Of a DNA stretch of 64,000 nucleotides, positions 36,801 to 46,800 are shown one piece after another. Source of the stretch: Terriglobia bacterium (GTDB lineage: Bacteria > Acidobacteriota > Terriglobia > JAJPHL01); NCBI GenBank assembly GCA_021325275.1, contig JAJPHL010000005.1, positions 114,925-178,924 on the forward strand, in the 5' to 3' direction. A model generated the notes under the pieces. That model did no database searches. It saw only the letters and a list, made by a program, of their open reading frames with translations, and was not told the DNA's origin. The position numbers were made by a program, and so were the translations under genes. Within the stretch, counting starts at the first letter, position 1. Every line of letters begins with the position of its first letter.

Positions 36801-39800
36801 CATGCCGGTCAGCGCCGGCGCGGTGGTGCTGGTGGCCGGAGCTACCAACTCGCGCACGTGAGTGTCGCCGTTGTCGGAGAGATACAAATTGTTGTTGAGA
36901 GGATTCACGGCCACGAATTGCGCACTCGAAATCTCCGCGCTGGTGGCCAAACCGCCGTCTCCGCTGTAACCGTTGGTTCCATTGCCCGCCACCGTGTAAA
37001 TCGTTCCGAACGGCGTGACCTGGCGGATGCGCTGGTTGGAAAGATCGGCGATGTACATGTTCCCCTGGGCATCGAATGCCAGGCCGATGGGGTTGTAAAG
37101 GTTCGCGTAGATCGCGGGACCGCCATCGCCGCCAAAGCCGGGGTTGCCGTTACCGGCGAACGTCGTGATGTAGCCGGTGGTCATGTCGACGCGGCGAATC
37201 CGTTGGTTCGCTTGATCCGCGATGTATAGATTGCCCGCGGCATCCAGCGCCACGGCGCACGGCGTATCCAGCGGAGCATTGATCGCCGGTCCGCCGTCAC
37301 CGAAGTAGTTAGCCTGTCCGGTGCCCGCGACCGTCGTGATAGTCCCTGAAGTATTGATTTTGCGGACGCGGTGATTGGTGCGATCGGCGATATAGATGTT
37401 GCCCGCGCTATCGGACGCAATGCCGAAGGGATTGTTGAGCAGGGCGTTGACCGCAGGCCCGTTGTCTCCGCTAGAGCCGGCCGTTCCAAGGGTCGATCCC
37501 GCAACAAGTGTGATCACTCCGCTCGAGATGTTCACCTTACGAATGCGGTTGCCGTCGTACTCGCTGATGTACAGGTTGCCGTTGCCGTCGAGCGCCACGC
37601 CGGTGGGGCCGTTCAATTGCGCGTTGGTGGCCTGGCCGGTGTCGCCGGAGTATCCCGCGGTGCCGTTGCCCGCGAACGTGCTGACAATTCCGTTCGCCGC
37701 AACCTTGCGGATCACATGGTTGCGATATTCGGCGATATACATGTTGCCGGCGCTGTCAAACACCATCTGCTGCAGGTTATTGAACGTCGCGTCGATCGCC
37801 GGGCCGCCATTACCGCTGAAGCCAACGATGCCGTTGCCGGCATAGGTGATCATCAGCGAGTTCGGCGCGGAGGGCGCCGCGAATACCGTGAACGTCGCAG
37901 CGGCCGAAGTGCCGCCTCCGCCGCCGGTGGTGGGATTGAAAACCGTCACCGAGCCGTTCTGGCCCGCGGTGGCTAAGTCAAAGCTTTGCACGACAAAGGT
38001 CAGTTGCGTGGAACTGACAAAAGTGGTGGACCGTGCCGATCCATTCCAATTCGCCACCGATCCCGCCACGAACCCTGTACCGTAGATATTCACGGTAGTG
38101 TTGCCGCTACCGGCTTGAGCGCCGGAAGGCGACATCGACGTGATCGAGGGCATCGGATTCGCGCTGCTGGGCGGTTCCAGGCGGCGAACGCGGAAGTTGT
38201 TCGCATCACTCAAGTACAACCGGCCCGCTGAATCGAAGGACAGTCCGTAAAGCTGGTTGGAGATTTGCGCCGAAAGCGCCAAGCCGCCGTCGCCGGAGAA
38301 TCCGTAGTTGGTCCCGGCGACCGTGACGATGACGCCGCCCGAGATCATACGGATCCGCTCGTTGTTGGCGTCGCCAAAGTAAACGTTGCCGTTCGAGTCA
38401 ACCGCAATTCCCTCCGGACTATTGACGGTGGCGTTGGTTCCGATGCCACCGTCTCCGCCGGCTCCGCCGTTGCCGTTGCCCCCGATGGTGGAGAGGGTAC
38501 CGAACGAGTCGATCTTCATCACGCGATCGCCGCCCGCCATGCTGAAATACAAATTGCCGGAAGAGTCTCGTGTAATTTGGTACGGATCATTCAGCGGCAT
38601 GAACTGCGCCGGGCCGCCTTCACCGAAATATCCGTTGATGCCGTTGCCGGCAATGGTCGTGACCGTCCCGCCGTTGGCGCCGATCTTGCGGATGCGCTCG
38701 TTGTCGCGATCGACCACGTAAAGATTGCCCGCCGGATCGATCACCATGCTGGGAATGTGGCTGAACGTGGCTTGTGCGGCAGGGCCGCCGTCGCCGGCAA
38801 AGCCCTGAATGTTGCCCGCCGCCGGCGTCGCGCCGGTGTAGGTGCTGATGTTGCCGCTGGACAACACAATCTTTCGGATGCGGAATCCGTTGTACTCACT
38901 GACGTAGAGATTGCCGGCGTTGTCGACCGCCACAGCATTCGGACAATTCAAGCCCGCCGCCGTCGCGGGAATGTTCTCCAGGTTGCTGTTGCCGCCGCCC
39001 GCGATCGTGCTGATCACACCGGCCGGATTCACCATGCGCACGCGCCCGTTGCCGCAATCCGCAAAGTAGAAATTGCCGGCGGAATCGAAAGTCGATTGCA
39101 CGATGGTGCCGAATCCGGCATAAAGTGCGGGACCACCGTCGCCGTCCGAACCGTTGTTGAATCCTTGGCCCGCGAAAGTCTGAATGAGGGTGTTGACCGT
39201 CGTCGGGGCGGACGTGAGCACCGTGAAGGTCGCCGAACTGGACGCCGAGACGCCGGGATTCAGGACCGTTACCGCAGCCGTAGTTGGCGAACTGACGTCA
39301 CCTACCAAAATCGTCGCCGTGAGAATCGTGGGGGAGACAAACGTGGTCACACGACCGCTGCCTTTCCATTGCACGGTAGCGCCCGGTACGAAATTGGCGC
39401 CGTACACGGTCAGCGTGAAGGCTCCGTTGTTCGCCACCACGTTCGTCGGGTACATCGAGTTCAACGTCGCGACGGAATTGCCGGTCGGCGTGGCGATGGT
39501 TTCGCGGATGCGATGGTTGCTCCAATCCGCGATGTACAGATTGCCGTTGGGGCCCACCACCGCCTGCGTGGCCTGATTCTCTTCGGCCTGCGTGGGCAAT
39601 CCGCCGTCGCCGGAGAATCCCGCCGCGCCGTTGCCGACGAGCGTGCTGATGGTTCCCGAGCCGGTAGCGCCGACAACCACGCGAATCCGATTGTTGCCGC
39701 GATCGGAAATGTAAAGATTGCCGTTGGAATCCAAGCTCAAACCGAGCGGCGCGTTCAACTGCGCGGTGTTGGCCGCGGCGTTGTCGTTGGAGAAACCGGC

Positions 39801-40619
39801 CGATCCTGTTCCGGCCATCGTGGTGATGTTGCCGCCGACCGTAAATTGACGCACGCGGTGTCCGGCGTTTTCAGCGACCCAGACCGTGGTTCCCGCGCTG
39901 TTGACCGCGATGCCCGTGGGACCATTCAGCTTCGCCGAAGTGGCCGCGCCGCCGTCGCCGATAGACGCGCCCGTGCCCGATCCCGCGGCTGTGCCCGTGC
40001 CGGCGATCGTCGTGATCACGCCCGAGGTGTTGACCATGCGCACGCGGTTGTTGCTTTGGTCGGCGATGTAAAGATTGCCGCTGGAATCCACCGCCAGGCT
40101 GTGCGGATTGTTGATTTGCGCGGCAGTGGCTTGTTGGTTGTCGCCGTTATAGCCAGCGGTACCGGTGCCCACGACGGTAGTAATTTGTCCCGTACCGAGC
40201 GCGACCTTGCGGATGCGCTGATTGTTTTGATCGACGATATACAGGTTATTGTTGCTGTCTAACGCCAAGCCGATGGGGTAATTCAGCTGCGCGAGCGTGG
40301 CGGGTCCCGTATCGCCGGAGAATCCCGCAGAGCCATTGCCCGCGATCGTTGTGATATTGCCGCTGGTGTCGACCTTGCGCACCCGATTGTTCCCCGACTC
40401 GGAGAAATACATGTTGCCGGTCGAGTCGAAGAGAATGATCTCGGGATGATTCAGCGCCGTGTAGCGCATCGGACCGCCGTCGCCAGAGTATCCAGCGATA
40501 CCTGTGCCTGCGATGGTTTCGATCAGGTTGTTCGGCGGGAGTTGAGCCGACAGTATGCTCACCGGAAGCAAAACAGACAATAACAAGCCGCACGGAAGCA
40601 GTTTTCCGAATCGACGCAT
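30867..40619 (-). CDS. giant secreted NHL-propeller / IPT / BACON / cohesin-like / dockerin-like protein
   Basis: About 3250 residues. The ATG at 40619 is chosen because AAGAGG lies 8 nt upstream; a GTG at 40628 is too close to it. Signal peptide is about 1-28. Six NHL-repeat propellers follow, each of about 340 residues, and five are separated by IPT/TIG Ig-like domains (about 380-476, 816-920, 1256-1365, 1696-1800, 2133-2240; e.g. VYGANFVPGATVQWKGSGR). Three Cys-containing BACON-like domains lie at about 2593-2865 (AGCPWTAVSSQTWLMVTSG), a cohesin-like domain at about 2873-3005, a dockerin-like segment at about 3008-3105 (NGTLDLIYTLRQV, GNGVVDNLDLIQTLNYV) and a second cohesin-like domain at the end. 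No membrane anchor is seen after the signal. It is likely a scaffold or adhesin. Confidence 0.85.
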   Translation of the reverse strand: MRRFGKLLPCGLLLSVLLPVSILSAQLPPNNLIETIAGTGIAGYSGDGGPMRYTALNHPEIILFDSTGNMYFSESGNNRVRKVDTSGNITTIAGNGSAGFSGDTGPATLAQLNYPIGLALDSNNNLYIVDQNNQRIRKVALGTGQITTVVGTGTAGYNGDNQQATAAQINNPHSLAVDSSGNLYIADQSNNRVRMVNTSGVITTIAGTGTAAGSGTGASIGDGGAATSAKLNGPTGIAVNSAGTTVWVAENAGHRVRQFTVGGNITTMAGTGSAGFSNDNAAANTAQLNAPLGLSLDSNGNLYISDRGNNRIRVVVGATGSGTISTLVGNGAAGFSGDGGLPTQAEENQATQAVVGPNGNLYIADWSNHRIRETIATPTGNSVATLNSMYPTNVVANNGAFTLTVYGANFVPGATVQWKGSGRVTTFVSPTILTATILVGDVSSPTTAAVTVLNPGVSASSSATFTVLTSAPTTVNTLIQTFAGQGFNNGSDGDGGPALYAGFGTIVQSTFDSAGNFYFADCGNGRVRMVNPAGVISTIAGGGNSNLENIPATAAGLNCPNAVAVDNAGNLYVSEYNGFRIRKIVLSSGNISTYTGATPAAGNIQGFAGDGGPAAQATFSHIPSMVIDPAGNLYVVDRDNERIRKIGANGGTVTTIAGNGINGYFGEGGPAQFMPLNDPYQITRDSSGNLYFSMAGGDRVMKIDSFGTLSTIGGNGNGGAGGDGGIGTNATVNSPEGIAVDSNGNVYFGDANNERIRMISGGVIVTVAGTNYGFSGDGGLALSAQISNQLYGLSFDSAGRLYLSDANNFRVRRLEPPSSANPMPSITSMSPSGAQAGSGNTTVNIYGTGFVAGSVANWNGSARSTTFVSSTQLTFVVQSFDLATAGQNGSVTVFNPTTGGGGGTSAAATFTVFAAPSAPNSLMITYAGNGIVGFSGNGGPAIDATFNNLQQMVFDSAGNMYIAEYRNHVIRKVAANGIVSTFAGNGTAGYSGDTGQATNAQLNGPTGVALDGNGNLYISEYDGNRIRKVNISSGVITLVAGSTLGTAGSSGDNGPAVNALLNNPFGIASDSAGNIYIADRTNHRVRKINTSGTITTVAGTGQANYFGDGGPAINAPLDTPCAVALDAAGNLYIADQANQRIRRVDMTTGYITTFAGNGNPGFGGDGGPAIYANLYNPIGLAFDAQGNMYIADLSNQRIRQVTPFGTIYTVAGNGTNGYSGDGGLATSAEISSAQFVAVNPLNNNLYLSDNGDTHVRELVAPATSTTAPALTGMNPSSIEAGNPGFTITVFGSNFAAGAYVQWNGSQRNTTFISASKLTATINAFDVATPNTTATVTVFNPGGGGASNGQMFNIIQAPAASTNLIITTVGVNGIAAYAGDTGPALFAAIQHPEGLVYDSVGNLYIADCSNNVVRKVTPGGTITTFAGTGTAGYNGDSIPAINAQLSCPVGLAFDSNGFLYIADQDNHRVRQVTPTGSAIFTVAGTGPSGYNGDGITATTAQITRPQGLAIDAQGNLYIADYDVHRVRKVVIGGNITTFAGTGNPAYDGDGGPANVAPLYHPTGLAFDSTGTNLYIADYDNARIRMVNTTSGIINTVAGNGSGTFSGDGGPATSAAINNPIGLFVDAQNNIYFGDASNQRVRKVTSGGLIFTVAGNGNNGFTGDGGMATNAEIYTPTYVTLDPNGNLVFSDYNNSRIRKLVAPATSTSQPTIASLNPSRIQQNSSTFTMVVYGANFSPGATVQFNGNNRTTTFISVNRLLAVINSFDLSVTGAFPITVVNPGSGGSSTGTNLTIFPTPSAPTALMTTFAGTGFAGFSGDGGQALFSSLYNPNGIVKDSSGNFYISDSSNHRVRKITPAGVISTVAGTGTPGYNGDNQPANQAQLNSPTAVALDSFGNLYISENGNQRVRKVTTGGTITTVAGNGTTGSNGDGNLAINAQLNNPWGLAIDSSGNIYIADRSNHRVRVVNASTGNISTFAGNGVNGYFGDGGPATVASLSQPISLVLDLVGNLYISEFGNCRIRKIDSSGTTYTVAGNGSCNYSGDGGIATNADIQNPVGIFLDGSGNLYISDYNNARIREVTGGIISTIGGNGTFAFSGDGGLAVNAEIYYPEGLFVDAGGNVYFADTNNNRIRKIGAPSSNNPGPAITSMQPSSAQQGGATFTIVVNGTGFVAGSTVQWNTFNRPTTFISANQLLATINNFDIATVGNQTVTVSSPTTGNGGGVSAGTNFLVYPTPTASTAMINAFSGQLNGSAGFADSSSPSSVKYNAPQFASFDASGNMYVPDCNNNRVREVTPTGGAFTIAGGGSVLGDNGPATSAQLACPISAVVDGLGNIYISEQNSHRIRKIVGNSLTNNVVTPGTITTIAGNGTAGFAGDGGAAANSQLNEPQGLALDATGNLYIAEYRNYRIRKIAINNGVVGNISTVAGNGISGYFGDGGPALNAPLVGPTGVAFDALGNMYIADYDGMRIRQVDTGGNIHLIAGTGSQSYGGDGGPAIYAALDHPYQLTVDTAGNIYFTDHSNFRVRKIDNSVDVGIVTTVAGNGNQGNTGDGGLAANAQLFGPNGVALDSNGNLFIVDGGNGSSGGNRVREVGAVTGQTCLYSISPSSANFGAAATTGSFIVNTSAGCFWTTTSHAAWLTITSPASSAGPGTVQFSVAANPNAASQQGTITAAGLTYTATQAGTGCSFTLAPALVGGGFGTTVGAAASTGNMVTVTSPAGCPWTAVSNSAFIHITAGASGTGNGTVTYSVDANTLSSNQAGSMTIGGQLFQVTQTGTACSYSIQISSANYSSSAATGSLGVTATAGCPWTAVSSQTWLMVTSGASGTGNGSVGYSVAANTSANPRSATITVSGNTGLVFTVNQQGFVSPAGNVAASGATGAAGATVNVPIVLTLNTGQLDSISFGVQVTPVSSAPAITGSLSFTGAGQLTSPSITDTHITGNISVFFSGFNPAITGTATLGTVQVPIPAGASIGQTYSVSITGANGSSAGTPVALTAGANGTILLSTNYLVGDVFPYTGNSVGSFGVGNGSNYGANGTLDLIYTLRQVVATPGFTIASCTDRFDAMDSFPADTLNTRGGNGVVDNLDLIQTLNYVNGVVTPIPTRATRGLCNAEADSASPVHTAASKPRQEGPVVATLELGSPDENGRIPVYLDNQATLPLIGLSFAVNVGDAQNPPSLKFEGAEGFSPTLVDTGVEGAVAVAYLQGLYTPPGRTLLGYVTGSNGTPVRFGGVVANTRDGGTPRVDTRGSR
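33890..39215 (-). repeat. array of about 1.32-kb coding super-repeats (NHL propeller plus IPT domain)
   Basis: Equivalent points at the end of each IPT domain (the A-P/T-x-x-x-T/N-L-I/M motif) fall near 39190, 37860, 36540, 35220 and 33910, so spacing is 1310-1330 nt. Each unit has roughly eight NHL blades plus an IPT domain. Individual blades form a nested repeat of about 150-170 nt. The regularity points to expansion by duplication inside the gene, with later divergence. Confidence 0.8.
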
Positions 40620-40888
40620 GCCAGACACCTCTTAGTTTTTGAAATCACCGCTAACTATGTCGCACCCCAAGACACCTAGCAATGGTAAAGAAGTGCCAAT
40701 TTTTTTGGTACTTAAAAGTACACACGACCGCTGCCCGGGACCAAGGTACTGCTTTGCCTAAACCTTGGTTACCTTGACAAGAGGTGTGCCTGTATAGGAA
40801 CGTGAGTGAGATTGTCCCCCAAACGTACAGCGCCTTAAGACTGGTTCCGCGTGAGGAATCGGGCGCGAAGGATTGAAGAGACGTACCC
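40620..40888. promoter_or_regulatory. divergent control region between the two giant genes
   Basis: This 269-nt gap is locally AT-richer than its flanks. It holds a palindrome GTACTT-AA-AAGTAC (40708-40721) next to a T-run, and an inverted repeat ACCAAGGT (40740-40747) / ACCTTGGT (40762-40769) followed by CTTGACAAG (40773-40781). These are candidate operators placed between the two start sites. I found no good sigma-70 promoter toward the plus-strand gene. Confidence 0.5.
40654..40682 (-). promoter_or_regulatory. candidate sigma-70 promoter for the giant NHL gene
   Basis: Read on the minus strand: TTGCTA (40682-40677), 17-nt spacer, CATAGT (40659-40654). Each hexamer matches the consensus at 4 of 6. 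Transcription would start near 40647, about 28 nt before the ATG at 40619. Confidence 0.35.
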
Positions 40889-43800
40889 ATGCGCATACGA
40901 GGCTATCTTCTATTGTTGGCGGCGGCCGCGGGTATTCTAGCGACGCCACTGTCGGCTCAAAAAGCAGGTCAAGTCACCAAATCGTCGGGACAGGCGTTCG
41001 TCGACCAACCGGCGTCCCGCGCGAATCTCGCGCCCAAAGCGGTGGCCGCTACAAACGGCACAGAGATTCGCTGGAAGGACATCCTGCGAACGGAAGACGG
41101 CGGCCGCATGCGCGCGCAACTGCTCGACGGATCGATCCTCAGCATCGGCTCGAAGACGCATTTGACGGTCATCAAGCACGACGCGAAAACGCAAGACTCG
41201 CAATTTGAGTTGAAGTACGGCCAAGTACGCGCCCAAGTTCAGCACATTTCGCAATCGGGCTCCGACTTTACGGTGCGAACCGACACCGCCGTCTGCGGCG
41301 TGCTCGGCACCGACGAAGCCATCGATGCCAACAACCCGACGGCGACCGTCATCATCGCCATCAGCGGCATTGTTGTCGTAAAGAGTTCGAATCCCAGTAT
41401 TCCGGGATCGGTGCAGTTGACGCCCGGACAAACCACGACAGTAAATCAAGGACAGCCCCCGACGCAGCCGACCCAAGCCACGCCGGGACAGATCGCCGGC
41501 ATCGTCAGCAACACGGGCGGCACCACGAATCCCGATCCGACGGTATCGAATCCCACGCCGCAGTTGAAGATCGGCGCGCCTTTGACGCTCGATGGCCGCG
41601 CGTCCACGGGCGGTTTGGGCTCGGTCGGCAGCTACAACTGGGCGATCGACAATTCGCTAAATCAAGTGGTGTACAGCTCCACGAACCCGGTGTTGAGCGT
41701 CGACACCAACACATGGGCGCCGGGCGGATACACCGGAACGCTGACGGTCACCAACACCGCGACACCGCCACAATCGGCGTCGGTTACGTTTACCTTTACA
41801 TTAGTCGCGCCCGATCCAGGCCCAACCATACCGGCGCTCGCGCAGGCGTATCAAACCGGTCAGGTGCAGACGTTTATGAACCTGTTCGATCCGGTGCGAT
41901 ATACCGGATTCGCGGCGCTGGAGCAATCGATTCAGCAATCATTCAATAACATCACGGTTACCGGCGTGAATATTCTCACGACGGCGGGCGTGGCTACAGG
42001 TGCGTCCACGGCGCATTACAACGTGACCATGCAGATCGGCTACACGTTGAAGAACACGGCGCTGCCGGTCGCCGGCACGGGCACAACGACGGGTGCTGCG
42101 GCGCCCGCGAATCTGCACGTGAACGCGACGCGCGGCGGCGCGCGCACACCCGGCAACGGATCGATTAGCGGATCGGCAGGCGCGGTCGCCACGTTCGTGG
42201 TGTTGAGCGGCGCACAAAGCGGATTCGTGCAAACCGGCACGAACTCGCTGGGCTACAGTTTCACGGGATTGCCCGATGGCGCGTACACCTTGACGCCGGT
42301 GCGCAGCGGATTCAACTTCTCGCCCGCCAGCATCAACGTGACCATCCTAAACGGCAACGCCGTGACCGGCGCCAACTTTACGGCACAACCGCAGCCGCTT
42401 TCCATCAACGTCAGCGCGATTCTCGATCTCGGGTATCTGCCGACCAATGGATGGCTGATCACCAATATTGCCGGATCGCTCGGATCGGCGGGCATTGTCG
42501 GCGTACCGGGTACGAGCAATCCGCAAGCCGGATTGAGCACCGGCACGGGCGGCGCGGGCGCGGCGGGTGCTACAAACACAGGCGCGCCGACTCCCAGCTT
42601 CACCGTGACCGTTCCGACGACTCCGGTTCCGATCATTGCCGGCGGCAAATCGGGCTTGGTTCCCGTTACAATCACGCCGTTGAACGGATTCCTCGGCACG
42701 ATCACGTTCAAGTACACGTTTTCGGCGGGCCTCTCCCAACTCAGCAACCTGACTTCTGTCAACATCACCAGCAGCAGCCCGGCGACGTATTACTTGCAAT
42801 TCTTTGCCAACGGCGGCACGACGATCGGCAGCTCTGGCGTGCTTTTCTCCGCGAGTAGCGGATCGATAGGTCCCGTTTTCGGAGAAATTCCATTCAGCGT
42901 AACGCAGATTGGAGCCGTGGTGAACGGCGCGGGCTCGTCGTCGACGAATCCGCTGCAATTGTTCGCCGGTAACGGCACCGGGACGGCCAACGTCACAATC
43001 AGTCCCGTTGTGGAAGCGACCACATTGGCAGTGGGCACGGGCATCACGGGCGCGGCGATCGCCCCGGGCGCGCCCGACGCCAATGGCAACGCCGCGATTA
43101 CGGTTACGCCAAACAGTTCCGCCACCGGATTGCAATCGGCGACCATCAACATCCTGGTGGCGCGGGTCCAAGTCAGCAATTTCCCGTTGTTCGTCAACTT
43201 GACCGCACCGGTGCAGAACGTTTCCGCACCGTCGCAGGTGAATGTCGCGCCGGGACAACCGGCCACTGTGGGAATTAGTGTACCGTTCGCGCCGGGATTC
43301 ACCGGCGGCGTGGTCGTGACGCCTCCCGCGACGGGAGGCGGTCTCACGTTTTCGCCCAGTTCAGTGACGCTCAATTCTTCGGGCACGGCGAACTTCACCG
43401 TGACCGCTTCGTCGTCGTTCGCGTTTGCGCAAGCCGTGCGTCAAGGCGCGCCGCTCACCGATACCTTCACGGTCACGGCTGGAAAATACGTCACCACCGC
43501 GAACGTGAATTTCACCACCCTCGCCGCCGCTGATTTCAACTTGGCGCCGGCTTCTTCGCTCTCGGTGGTGCAGAACACCTCGCAGAACATCGTGATCAAC
43601 GTGACGCAATCGGGCGGCAGCGGAAATATTCCGATTACGCTCACCGCCAGCGGATTCCCCGCGGGAATCAGCGCCGCCGTGGTTGGAAATGCCACGACGA
43701 ACGGCAGCGGAACGGTGACGTTCAGTGTGTCGGCTACGTTCGCGGCCATCGCGGGCGTGCAATCTTTCACCGTGACAGGTACCGGCGGCGGGCTTACGCA

Positions 43801-46800
43801 CACCATCACGGTGCCGATTACAGTGATTTCCGGCGCGTCGTTCAATTTGGCGGCCGCGTTGCATGGCAGCTTCTTCGACGGCGGCGGCGCGTGTACGAAT
43901 TGCGTGACGGTCAGCGTTACGCCGATCGGCGCCTTCACGTCGTCGGTGGCGATTACGTCGTCAAGTAACGTTGCGACCGCTTCCGGTCCGGGCAGCATCG
44001 CGCCAGGAAATTCGGCGCAATACACCGTAAACGCAACCGGTCCCGGAACGTTGACGTTCACCGGAACCGCCAACGGAATCACGCAGACAGCGTCGGTGCA
44101 AATCGCGTTCGTCGCGGGATTCTCGCTGGGAGTTTCGGCAACATCTACTTTCCCCGGCGGCCAGAGCACGGTGACCGTCGCGGTGAATCGCGCGTCAGGA
44201 TTTGCCAGCACCGTGATTGTCACGCCGTCGCCTACGACGGGCGTTACCTTCACGCCGAGTTCCGTGACCGTCGCGCCGGGAGCGGCGTCGGCGCAATTCA
44301 CCGCCACCGTGGCCAGCACGGTGAGCAGCACGACGACGCCGGCCGCAAACTTCTCGGGCGTCGCGCAGGGCGGCTCGATCATCGTCAACGGATCGGGCAC
44401 CATCACTTTGACCGGCGTTCCGTTCACCTTGACCGGCGGCACCGTACAGGGATTCGCGGGTCAAACCGTACCGATCGTGATCACCGTGAATCCCGGCGCT
44501 GGATTCAACGGCGCCGTGTCCGTCGCGCCTACCAGCGGTCTTACGGGCATCATATTGTCGCCGAGCAGCGTGAATGTCCCCGCGGGTCAAACCACCGCCA
44601 CGTTCATCGCCACGATTCCGTCGAACGTCACCACCGGCGGCACGATCAATTTCACGGGCACATTGGTTGGCACTCCGGGAATTACGGCGAGTACAACCGT
44701 TACGCTAACCATCGGCGTACCGTTCACGTTGGGATCGGGCTCGTCGCTCGGCTCGATGAATCCCGGCGGAAACGCCAGCGGACAGTTGGCCATCACTTTG
44801 ACAAATGGATTCACGGGCCCCGTGACGTTTTCTGCGTCCACCACCAGCGGCAGCGCCACTGGCAGCGTCAATCCGAATTCGGTGACGAAATCGGGCAACG
44901 TTACCGTGAACGCCACGTCGGCGGCGAATGCGAGCACGGGACAATCCACCATCGTGGTAACCGCGCAGGCGGGAACGTACAGTCAAACGGCCACGTTCAC
45001 CGTGTCCATCGTGACCGCCTACACCGCCAGCGCTTCCACGTCGACCTCGGTGACGTTGTTCACGGGAGGAAACTCGACGGTTGGCGTCAACGTGACGTAC
45101 GCGCCGTCGTTCACGGGAACGGTGAGCTCATCCATCACCACGCCGAGCGGCGTGAGTGCGTTCGCACAAGGCAATTCCTCGCTGACCGCGTCCGGCGTCA
45201 TCACATACGGGATCTCCGCGTCGACCGGCGCTGTGTCGGGACCCGTTGTGGTCACGCTGAGCGGCGGCAACAACACTGTGTCGATCACGTTCAACGTGAA
45301 CGTCGTGACGCCGTACACCATGTCGATGAGCACAAACCAAGTGCAGGTGTATAGCGGCATCGGCACCAGCGTCAGCGTGAACCTGAATTTCGCCGCAGGA
45401 TTCAGCGGACCGGTCACGATCACCGCGCCCTCCAACTTAACGGGGATCGCATCCGTTTCGCCGCCTTCGCTGCAAGCCAACGCCAGCGGCTCGTATTCGT
45501 TTACGGTCACCGGCAGCGCAACGAATGTCACCGCCAGGAGCGGATCGCTCGGTTTCGGCTCGTCGTCCGGTGGATTCAACGCGCAGGCCTCCGCCGGTTA
45601 CTCGGTGATCGATCCGTACATGCTGTCGGTCACGCCGCCGGCGCCGTTCAACGATTCTTCCACCGTTCCTTACGTCGTGACCATCTCTCCGAACGCGAAT
45701 TTCCAGGGACAAGTCACGCTGACGCCCACGGTGACGCCCTCGGGCGGCACGGCGACCGTCACGAACTCCGGCGGCGTTACGGTTCCGGTGACGGGATCCA
45801 CGCCCGTGACGTTCTCAGTGACGATCGGCGCGAATGTCACGAGCATCGCCTTGAGCACGAACACCATCTCCGGCGGATTTTCGCTGGGAACCGGCAACAG
45901 CACCGTGAACGTCGCGGTGAACAATAACTATTCGGTGTCGGTGATTACCCAAGCGCCGGTCTTGTTCTCCACGGGTACGGCGTCGATCCAAGTGCAGGTG
46001 ACGTACAACCAACCCTACAGCGCCAGCGTGACGATTACGCCGCCGGCCGTTCTGCCGCAAGGAATCGCGGGAATCGCGGGGTCGGCGTGCGCGTTCGGCT
46101 CGCAACCGCAATCGCGGCGCGTGCCGCAGAGTAGCAGCAATGCCGTGGTCGTTACACCGAACAGCAATGTCGCGTGCTTCACGGTGTTGGCGTCGCAAAG
46201 CAATCCGTCGCTTTTCACGGGAATGATTACGTTCACCACCACCGACGGCAACGGCAGCAACGGCATGGCTTCCACCGGATACAGCGTGCAAGATCCATAC
46301 CGGCTGACGTTCGGCGCGGTGCCCTCGACGCTCGACAATAGTCAATCGTTCAACTACGTCGTGAATGTCGTTCCGAACAACGGATTCCTGGGCACGGTTA
46401 GCGTTACCCCGACGGTGAATCCTTCCGGCGCGATGAGTTTCAGCCCCACCGGACCCGTGACGGTTACCATCTCCAGTTCCGCCGCACAGCAGGCCAGCTT
46501 CACCGCGACCGCCACGGCAATGTCCACGGGACAAGCCACACCCGGCGCGAGTACGTCGCAACAGCTATCGAATTTCACGCTGAACGGAAACGCCACGGCC
46601 ACCACAATCGGCGGCGCGCCGTTCTCGATGTCCTCGAGCACCTACGCGGTACTCGATGGACAAACGCAAACGTATTCGCTCACCGTGAATTTCGTGCAAG
46701 GTTACGTGGGAACGGTGACCGTATCGTGTTCGAGCATCACAGCGTCGGGCGCGAGTCCGTCGTATGTACGTGGCGGAGTGCCCGCGCGCTCGGGTCTGCG

